DNA of 11,130 nucleotides from Thermodesulfovibrionales bacterium (lineage in GTDB: Bacteria > Nitrospirota > Thermodesulfovibrionia > Thermodesulfovibrionales > SM23-35), in contig JAGUWT010000206.1 of NCBI GenBank assembly GCA_020062205.1, forward strand, positions 1-11,130, in the 5' to 3' direction. The notes beneath the pieces are model-generated. The model was not told where the DNA came from, did not search any database, and was given only the letters and a program-made list of their open reading frames with translations. This document shows positions 1 through 5,446 of the stretch, piece after piece. How positions within the stretch are numbered: position 1 is the first letter of the stretch; the number at the start of each line of letters is the position of its first letter. The translations under genes and the position numbers were made by a program.

Positions 1-41
1 AGATTTTTGTTTTTGGTAAACGTATTATAACAACTATCCAT
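1..41 (-). other. possible 5' end of an unidentified ORF (mobile element?)
   Basis: On the minus strand an ATG at 41-39 opens a frame that runs off the left edge without a stop (13 codons, beginning MDSCYNTFTKNKN). A weak purine run (AAAGGG) lies immediately upstream of the ATG. Bases 1-95 do not read as methyltransferase in any frame although the neighbouring gene is missing its N-terminal half. An inserted element whose gene points left is therefore one explanation. Thirteen codons are too few to name a family; this is a guess from position. Confidence 0.2.
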
Positions 42-173
42 CACCCTTTAAGTGATTTTTTCCTGTGGTTTTTTACTGTAAATCGCTCAGCTTAGGTAGT
101 ACTTAATTCAAATTGGACAGATATTTCTGGGTATTCATTTACTACTGGCTATCCAACTGAAAATTCCGAGGCT

Positions 174-1115
174 TTGCTTGAGCGAGTTATTAAAGCAGGT
201 TCAGCAGAAGATGGTTTAGTTGCCGACTTTTTCTGTGGTTCAGGAACTACTGGTGCTGTTGCAGAGAAGCTCGACAGACGGTGGATTATGGCTGATATTG
301 GTAGATTTGCGATTCACACTACAAGAAAAAGGCTTCTCGGCATAGAAGGATGCAAGCCTTTTGTTGTGCAGAATCTCGGTAAGTATGAAAGGCAATACTG
401 GCAGGGTGTTACCTTTGCAAACAGAAGAGATGATCAGAAGCCAATATATGAGTACATCAAATTTATCCTTGAGCTTTACCATGCAGAGCCAATTACAGGC
501 TGTCTCTGGATTCATGGGAAAAAAGGAAAAAATCTCATTCATGTTGGTGCAGTTGATGCGCCTGTCACTCTTTCAGATATTGAATCAGCTATTGATGAGT
601 GCAAGAAGATAAAACAGTCAAGTCTCGATATACTCGGCTGGGAATGGGAGATGGGTTTGCATGATGTTATTCAGGATATTGCAAAAACAAAAGGTGTAAC
701 CCTTTCATTGAAATATATTCCCCGTGAGGTTATGGACCCGAGGGCTGTTGCAGCAGGAGATATTACCTTCTATGAGCTTGCTTATCTTGAGGTAGATTTA
801 TCACGAAATAAACATGGAGAGTTTGTTGTCGAATTGAAAGATTTCGTAATTCCTAATCATGATTTAATCCCTGAGGAAGTTCGTTCAAAAATTAAGAAAT
901 GGTCTGATTACATAGACTACTGGTCAATAGACTGGGATTTTAACAATGATACATTCCACAATATGTGGCAATCCTATAGAACCAGAAAGGACAGGACCCT
1001 TCTACTGAAGTCCGATCCTCATTTGTACGAGAAAAAGGGGAAACACCCGATAATGATCAAGGTGATAGATATCTTCGGGAATGATACTACAAGGATTGCC
1101 GAGGTCACATCCTGA
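174..1115 (+). CDS. C-terminal part of a type III-like (Mod) site-specific DNA methyltransferase, 5'-truncated
   Basis: This is an S-adenosylmethionine-dependent amino-methyltransferase of the modification-subunit type, which would protect host DNA. The SAM-binding motif I is clear at residues 18-26 (DFFCGSGTT), followed by the usual helix and an acidic residue at D41. The DPPY catalytic motif and target-recognition region, which precede motif I in beta-class enzymes, are absent. Family-like sequence (NSNWTDISGYSFTTGYPTE) continues upstream in frame to about base 96, then meets TAG at 93-95. TTG at 174 is the only plausible start codon, so it is a fallback rather than the ancestral start. The last 60 residues (about 252-313) look like a PKD-type beta-sandwich: WDF, then HLYEKKGKH, then VIDIFGNDTT. 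The gene ends in TGATG, overlapping the next start by one base. It is probably inactive as a methyltransferase. Confidence 0.8.
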   Translation: MLERVIKAGSAEDGLVADFFCGSGTTGAVAEKLDRRWIMADIGRFAIHTTRKRLLGIEGCKPFVVQNLGKYERQYWQGVTFANRRDDQKPIYEYIKFILELYHAEPITGCLWIHGKKGKNLIHVGAVDAPVTLSDIESAIDECKKIKQSSLDILGWEWEMGLHDVIQDIAKTKGVTLSLKYIPREVMDPRAVAAGDITFYELAYLEVDLSRNKHGEFVVELKDFVIPNHDLIPEEVRSKIKKWSDYIDYWSIDWDFNNDTFHNMWQSYRTRKDRTLLLKSDPHLYEKKGKHPIMIKVIDIFGNDTTRIAEVTS

Positions 1116-1453
1116 TGGCTAAGAAAAGAGCTAAACCTACCCAAAGGGAAACAATCATCACCCTTGAACAGAAGCTACCCGAAGTCCCAAATCGCTCTCC
1201 TTATGAACTTCCCACAATGCACCTTGTCAAAGACGGTAAAGGTGGGTATGTAATAGTCCCTGAGAGAAGGCCAAGCAAAACCCTTCTTGTAAATCAGATA
1301 AGGCAAGAGGTTGATGCATGGAGAAAATCAGAATATACAAATCCATCAGGTATTTCTGACACATCAAAGAGGCTCCTTGAGTGGTGGTTTGAAGAATACC
1401 ATTACATTAATGAAGAAGAGTTTAATTTCTATTTTTGCCAACGGAGGCGATAG
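1115..1453 (+). CDS. N-terminal fragment of the Res helicase-nuclease subunit, split by frameshift
   Basis: These 112 residues are the front of the restriction subunit whose body continues at 1435 in another frame. The fragment has a basic N-terminus (MAKKRAKP), a GGYVIVPERRPSKTLLVNQIR segment, and an alpha-helical stretch ending EWWFEEYHYINEEEFNFYFCQ. In related proteins this leads straight into the Q-motif phrase FxYFCQREAIET. Here the frame turns after CQR into RR and TAG. Adding one G to the CGGAGG at 1442-1447 restores QREAIETIIYLYE. The ATG overlaps the methyltransferase stop (TGATG), so the two genes were translationally coupled. Alone, this piece has no catalytic motif. Confidence 0.8.
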   Translation: MAKKRAKPTQRETIITLEQKLPEVPNRSPYELPTMHLVKDGKGGYVIVPERRPSKTLLVNQIRQEVDAWRKSEYTNPSGISDTSKRLLEWWFEEYHYINEEEFNFYFCQRRR

Positions 1454-3891
1454 AGACTATTATTTATCTTTATGAAGTTAAAGGGATAAAAGACAATGCA
1501 GAGCTCGCAATTCACTACATGGACCCTCAGGCATATGAAAGTGACCTCTTTACGGAGAGGAAAAAGATTGTTGAAACTGCAAAGAACGAAAGAATTCTTA
1601 CCCGCGTAGTTCCAGAAACCGGCCAAGTTGCTCAACAGGAACTCCCTCCGCCTGATTTAACACGGTTCGCTGTAAAGATGGCTACCGGATCGGGCAAGAC
1701 CTTTGTCATTGCACTTGCCGCTATATGGTCATATTTTCACAAGAAATTTGAGAAGGAATCGTCTTTAAGTAAGACATTTCTGATTATCGCCCCTAATATA
1801 ATTGTCTTTGAACGTTTGAGGCTTGATTTCGAAAACGGCTCTATATTCACAAAATATTCAATGATACCGCCGGAATGGAAGCATGACTGGCAGATGACCT
1901 GCATCATGCGTGGTGAATCAAGAAAATCCTCAACTGACGGGACATTGTATCTCACCAACATACACCAGCTTTATGAAGATAAAGACAATGGTGAAGGAAT
2001 GAATCCTGTTGAACGCCTCTTAGGAGGAAAACCGAAATCTGAGATGGGTTCCTGGGAAGAGGACATCCTCGAAAGAGTAAAAAAACATGATGACCTGCTT
2101 ATCATGAACGACGAAGCACATCATGTCCATGAGACAGATCTTGTATGGTATCAAGTAATTCTGGGATTGCATGAAGATCTGAAAGCAAGATATCTTAGAG
2201 GATTGTCGCTTAACCTCGATTTTTCTGCGACACCAAAAGATCAGAATGGAACTTTTTTCCCATGGATTATCTGTGATTATCCCCTTGCACAAGCGATTGA
2301 GGACAGGATCGTAAAAGCCCCATTGATTGTACATCAGACTGATAAGGCAGACCCTGAGAAATACACTCGTGCAAGTGTTGCCTATGCTGAATGGATAAAC
2401 ATCGCAATAAGTAGATGGAAAGAGCATACAGAGGCTTATGGAAAAGTTGGCAAAAAGCCTGTCCTGTTTATCATGGCAGAAAACACAAAGGATGCGGATG
2501 ATATTTATGCCTACCTACAGGGATTGAATGAATTTAAAGGCAAGCACAGCATGCGTATACATACTGATAAAACAGGTGAGGTATCAAAAAAGGATTTAGA
2601 GATTGCAAGAGAGGCTGCACGTTCGATTGATCTTGCAGATAGTAAGATAAAGGCAGTGGTAAGTGTTTTAATGCTTAGAGAAGGCTGGGACGTACAGAAT
2701 GTTTCTGTCATTCTTGGTTTGCGACCATTCACTGCAAAGGCCAATATTCTTCCTGAACAGGCTATTGGCAGGGGACTGAGATTAATGCGAGGAATAGGTC
2801 CTGATTACATCCAGATAGTTGAGCTAATAGGCACTCAGGCATTTGAAGATTTTGTAAAAGGGCTTGAAGTAGAAGGCGTTGGAATAGGTGTAACCAAAAT
2901 ACCGCCACCTTTGGGCGTCCATGTCTATCCTATGAAGATAAAGGCAGAGTATGATATAGAACTTCCAATCCTTACCCCATCCCATACAAGAGAATTTAAA
3001 GGTCTTGAATCCTTTGATATCTCAAAGCTGCCACCAGATCCATTAAAAATTACTCTTAAAGAAGGTATAGAAAAAAAGGTTGAGTTAATCGAGACAGTAA
3101 CACAGAAAAAGGTTGGTCAAAAGCAGGTAGAAATAGAAGTTGGTTATCCTGAAAGTCACGAAATTCTTCAGAATATAACTAAAAGAGTTATGAAGGAGGC
3201 ACGTATTGAAGGACAATTTGCACTGATATATCCACATATAAAGAAATATATCGGAGGAATCTTTTTCGGAAGAACTGTTGACCTTGATCACGAGGTCATT
3301 CGGAGGCAGTTGTGCGATACAAGAGTTGCAGGTGAGATAATCACAATCCTTGCATCAGCCATAGGCAAGTATTGTATTAGTAAAACAAAACCTGAGATGA
3401 TAGCCGAACCTTTCAGGCTTATGGAGATCGACGGTTTTTACTGGAGGCGTGACTGGGTAGAGCTTGATAAAACAGTATTTAATGTAACTCCTTGTTTTAA
3501 CGATTTTGAGAAAAATTTCGCCATATTTTTGGATAAAGCAGATGATATCACAAAGTTTGCAAAGCTGGCAGAGACATATACACGATTTTCCATTGAATAC
3601 TTAAGTGCTCGTGGTGCAATAAGATATTACTATCCTGACTTTGTTGCTGAGCAGAAACTGAACAACGGCAATACATGCATGTGGATTATAGAGACAAAGG
3701 GGTGGGAAGATAAAGATGTGCCTTTTAAAGATGCAAGGACAATAGAATGGTGTAAAGCAGTAACCGAGCTGACAGGACAAATGTGGGATTATATAAAGGT
3801 TCCATATGCTGTTTTTATCAATTCACGCTTTATTACTTTTGAATCATTAGTTCGGACGCTCCGGGCAGAAGAAAACAAAAGTTTCTTATAG
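1435..3891 (+). CDS. Type III-like restriction subunit (Res): SF2 helicase plus PD-(D/E)XK nuclease, main fragment
   Basis: This is the ATP-dependent translocase and nuclease of the restriction system. Counting from the TTG at 1435, helicase motifs run in order: Walker A ATGSGKT (83-89), motif II DEAH (226-229), motif III SAT (264-266), motif V REGWDV (415-420) and motif VI QAIGRGLRL (442-450). The C-terminal end has YPDFVA followed by WIIETKG, giving D735 and E753-x-K755, which fits a PD-(D/E)XK nuclease. The 818 residues lack the N-terminus and the Q-motif glutamine, both encoded by the fragment at 1115-1453. Repaired, the product would be about 925 residues, in line with large Res-like helicases. 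The TTG start has no clear ribosome site and only marks where the frame opens. Apart from the frameshift, all motifs are intact, so the loss is recent or is a sequencing error. Confidence 0.88.
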   Translation: MPTEAIETIIYLYEVKGIKDNAELAIHYMDPQAYESDLFTERKKIVETAKNERILTRVVPETGQVAQQELPPPDLTRFAVKMATGSGKTFVIALAAIWSYFHKKFEKESSLSKTFLIIAPNIIVFERLRLDFENGSIFTKYSMIPPEWKHDWQMTCIMRGESRKSSTDGTLYLTNIHQLYEDKDNGEGMNPVERLLGGKPKSEMGSWEEDILERVKKHDDLLIMNDEAHHVHETDLVWYQVILGLHEDLKARYLRGLSLNLDFSATPKDQNGTFFPWIICDYPLAQAIEDRIVKAPLIVHQTDKADPEKYTRASVAYAEWINIAISRWKEHTEAYGKVGKKPVLFIMAENTKDADDIYAYLQGLNEFKGKHSMRIHTDKTGEVSKKDLEIAREAARSIDLADSKIKAVVSVLMLREGWDVQNVSVILGLRPFTAKANILPEQAIGRGLRLMRGIGPDYIQIVELIGTQAFEDFVKGLEVEGVGIGVTKIPPPLGVHVYPMKIKAEYDIELPILTPSHTREFKGLESFDISKLPPDPLKITLKEGIEKKVELIETVTQKKVGQKQVEIEVGYPESHEILQNITKRVMKEARIEGQFALIYPHIKKYIGGIFFGRTVDLDHEVIRRQLCDTRVAGEIITILASAIGKYCISKTKPEMIAEPFRLMEIDGFYWRRDWVELDKTVFNVTPCFNDFEKNFAIFLDKADDITKFAKLAETYTRFSIEYLSARGAIRYYYPDFVAEQKLNNGNTCMWIIETKGWEDKDVPFKDARTIEWCKAVTELTGQMWDYIKVPYAVFINSRFITFESLVRTLRAEENKSFL
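1439..1453 (+). other. one-base deletion (frameshift) joining the two Res fragments
   Basis: Reading CAA CGG AGG CGA TAG gives QRRR-stop, whereas reading CGG then GAG GCG ATA GAG gives QREAIE, the expected family sequence. One G is missing from an expected CGGGAGG. The heptamer here (CAACGGA) is not a slippery site and no obvious stimulatory stem follows, so programmed -1 frameshifting is unlikely. Confidence 0.8.
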
Positions 3892-3899
3892 ATATCTTT

Positions 3900-3906
3900 A
3901 AGGAGG
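3900..3906 (+). promoter_or_regulatory. strong Shine-Dalgarno site of the third R-M operon gene
   Basis: AAGGAGG lies five bases before the ATG at 3912. It is a full-strength ribosome site and fixes the start of the 118-residue gene. Independent initiation means this gene can be made even if translation of the upstream Res gene is lost. Confidence 0.8.
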
Positions 3907-3911
3907 CAAAT

Positions 3912-4268
3912 ATGAAATCAAAGAGCATTCTTTCGGGTTTGTCATTTATTAAAGAAGTAACAGGAAAAACTCAAACGTATTATGTGTATGAAGGCAAGAA
4001 TGACTATATTCTTATGACTGTTTCGAGAAATAAGAACAGTTATAACTTCAATGTAGTGTCAAAAGATGCCGCAGATTATGTGAGAACAAAATTCTCAGGG
4101 AGACAAAAGATAACCTCTAATGACGTTGTTAAAGAATCAAAGAAGCCCGTCTATATAAAAGAACCCCTTGATGCTCTCAATATTCTCTATGCTTTATGCG
4201 CAACAGGTGCAGCAAAAGTCGATTCAAGAATCAAGCAAAGGCAGCTATTCTTTAATATCAAACGCTAA
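3912..4268 (+). CDS. small unrecognised protein, third gene of the R-M operon
   Basis: I do not recognise a named family. The 118-residue product is basic and soluble, with no signal peptide or membrane segment. The first half looks beta-rich: TYYVYEG, YILMTVSR and YNFNVVS alternate like hairpins. The middle has a helix-turn region (AADYVRTKFSG then ITSNDVVKES). The C-terminal part (LDALNILYALCATGAAKVDSR then RQLFFNI) could be a small winged-helix-like unit. The gene starts 20 bases after the Res stop, in the same direction and behind a strong AAGGAGG site, so it very likely belongs to the same transcript. Possible roles are DNA-binding accessory, regulator or specificity partner of the R-M system. 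These are inferences from position and size only. Confidence 0.75.
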   Translation: MKSKSILSGLSFIKEVTGKTQTYYVYEGKNDYILMTVSRNKNSYNFNVVSKDAADYVRTKFSGRQKITSNDVVKESKKPVYIKEPLDALNILYALCATGAAKVDSRIKQRQLFFNIKR

Positions 4269-4311
4269 GTTTAAAAAAGAAATTCTTGCCTTCTTATGAC
4301 AGGAGCTTGAG

Positions 4312-4381
4312 CAAGCCGTGCTTAGGTTGTATTTCCTTGTAAGGTGAAGGAAAAGCATCGAAGGAGTAAAGGCACGGGCTT
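4312..4381 (+). repeat. structured element A, related to 10026-10071
   Basis: An outer stem pairs AAGCCGTGC (4313-4321) with GCACGGGCTT (4372-4381), leaving one bulged G. It encloses a perfect seven-base hairpin, TTTCCTT (4332-4338) with AAGGAAA (4347-4353) and an eight-base loop. A T-rich tail (TTAATAATTT) follows, so it might act as the 3' end of the R-M transcript. Bases 4312-4356 match the reverse complement of 10026-10071 at about 33 of 46 positions by hand alignment with one gap. Confidence 0.5.
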
Positions 4382-4663
4382 TAATAATTTCCGAAAGAAA
4401 TGAAGAGAATTAACGTCCTACACAAAATTGCAGACTACTGTGAGTACTTCACTCTGACCGCTGGCTCACCAGACTGTTAACTTCTATGTGTTATATATAA
4501 CCCAACTATATCTAATGCGGCATATTATGTTTCTCGTAGGAATCTTCATTTTCTCGAATATGCTCAATCTGTATAGAGGAAAGAAACATTTCATTAAGAT
4601 CTCCCACCCACAGTCTCCCACACCATACAAAATAAATTCCTAACAAACTCCTTATAAAATTGC

Positions 4664-4669
4664 TACAAT
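4664..4669 (+). promoter_or_regulatory. possible -10 box of the mntA-hepT operon
   Basis: TACAAT lies seven bases before the mntA ATG and there is no Shine-Dalgarno sequence in front of that ATG. A weak -35-like CTAACA is at 4640-4645, with an 18-base spacer. If correct, transcription would start almost at the ATG, giving a leaderless message. TATAAA at 4653-4658 is an alternative -10. Confidence 0.3.
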
Positions 4670-4675
4670 ATAACC

Positions 4676-4987
4676 ATGAAAAAGCCCGTTAGAACACTTG
4701 AAGAAATCAAGGAAATCCTTAAAGAGCATAAGGAAGAGGTAAGCCGCAAATACAAGGTGAGAGAGATCGGTATTTTCGGGTCATTTGTGCGTGGAGGGCA
4801 GAGGAAAATAAGCGATATCGATATCCTCGTTGAATTCGATCAGAGAAATATCCCGGGTCTTCTCAAGCTCATCGAGATGGAAAGGTATCTGGAGAAGCTT
4901 CTCAGGAAAAAGGTTGACCTCGTCAGAAAAGGCGGCATACGCCCTGAGCTCAGGAAAATCATACTGAAAGAGGTTGTCTATATATGA
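4676..4987 (+). CDS. mntA: MntA-type minimal nucleotidyltransferase antitoxin
   Basis: This is the antitoxin of a HEPN/MNT toxin-antitoxin pair. Characterised MntA enzymes silence the HepT toxin by transferring AMP from ATP to a tyrosine near the toxin's active site. The 103-residue product is a typical minimal nucleotidyltransferase (usually about 95-140). It has GSF at 35-37, the metal-binding pair D47-x-D49 in SDIDILVEF, and a likely third acid at D81 in KKVDLV. All expected catalytic residues are present. The ATG is followed by a basic, helical start (MKKPVRTLEEIKEIL) and lacks a clear ribosome site. The stop overlaps the hepT start by four bases (ATGA), the usual coupling for this pair. 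Confidence 0.9.
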   Translation: MKKPVRTLEEIKEILKEHKEEVSRKYKVREIGIFGSFVRGGQRKISDIDILVEFDQRNIPGLLKLIEMERYLEKLLRKKVDLVRKGGIRPELRKIILKEVVYI

Positions 4988-5352
4988 AGAGAGAATGGAA
5001 GCTCTTCATCCAGGATATCTATGACGCAATGCAGTACATAAAAGAGTTTGTAGGCAAAATGACTCGCAAGGAGTTTCTTGCTGATGAGAAGACCAGGAGT
5101 GCTGTTGCGTTCAAGATCGAAAATATTGGAGAAGCATCCAAGAATATACCAAAGGAGATAAGGGCAAAGTATAATGACCTTCCCTGGACCGACATGGCGA
5201 GGATGAGGGATAAGATCACCCATTTCTATTTTGGGATCGATCATGAAATTGTTTGGACAGTTGTAAAGAAAGAGTTGCCTGTGATAGAACCTGCCATTAT
5301 GAAGGTATTAAGTGACCTGAAGGCTTCTGTATCCAAGAAAAAGAAATCGTGA
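4984..5352 (+). CDS. hepT: HepT-type HEPN ribonuclease toxin
   Basis: This is the toxin partner of the upstream nucleotidyltransferase. HEPN toxins of this kind are small all-helical RNases that act as dimers in the cytoplasm. The defining R-x4-H-x-Y motif is intact: R75, H80 and Y82 in RMRDKITHFYFGID. The tyrosine is the residue adenylylated by MntA in characterised pairs. The 122-residue length is normal for the family, and the lysine-rich tail (SKKKKS) is unremarkable. The four-base ATGA overlap with mntA implies translational coupling. Nothing suggests inactivation, so the pair is probably functional. The gene runs toward gyrA with a 94-base convergent gap in which I see no clear terminator hairpin. 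Confidence 0.92.
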   Translation: MKREWKLFIQDIYDAMQYIKEFVGKMTRKEFLADEKTRSAVAFKIENIGEASKNIPKEIRAKYNDLPWTDMARMRDKITHFYFGIDHEIVWTVVKKELPVIEPAIMKVLSDLKASVSKKKKS

Positions 5353-5446
5353 GAACCCTGACAATAGAATATCCCCTGGCATCATTAAAAATTAGGCTTG
5401 AAAGTTTAAGACAAGGAGCACCCCGCTGACCTCCCAATCTTCAGCC

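Larger units (their letters stand above)
4269..4675. other. non-coding stretch rich in inverted repeats
   Basis: About 400 bases between the R-M operon and the MntA-HepT pair hold no convincing gene. They hold the structured element at 4312-4381 and small hairpins, including CTGG-CTCA-CCAG at 4461-4472 and GTGA-GTACT-TCAC near 4450. A perfect 12-base palindrome GTTATATATAAC lies at 4490-4501. A GCATATT / AATATGC inverted pair lies at 4520-4526 and 4557-4563. The A/T-rich last part is likely the promoter of the downstream pair. Confidence 0.6.

Noticed and set aside
1435..1453. Programmed -1 frameshifting to make full-length Res
   Set aside because: No X-XXY-YYZ slippery site, internal ribosome site or downstream pseudoknot is visible. 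A one-base deletion explains the data more simply.
4311..4510. Possible CRISPR array or group II intron
   Set aside because: There are no regularly spaced direct repeats, no domain V-like sequence and no reverse transcriptase.
4514..4588. Minus-strand reading MFLSSIQIEHIRENEDSYEKHNMPH, which looks protein-like
   Set aside because: Only 25 codons follow the ATG, with no ribosome site and no family match I can name. The frame extends upstream without a start, so chance or an unrecognisable remnant is as likely.
5353..5446. Bidirectional terminator between hepT and gyrA
   Set aside because: The genes converge here, but I found no stem followed by a T-run on either strand.
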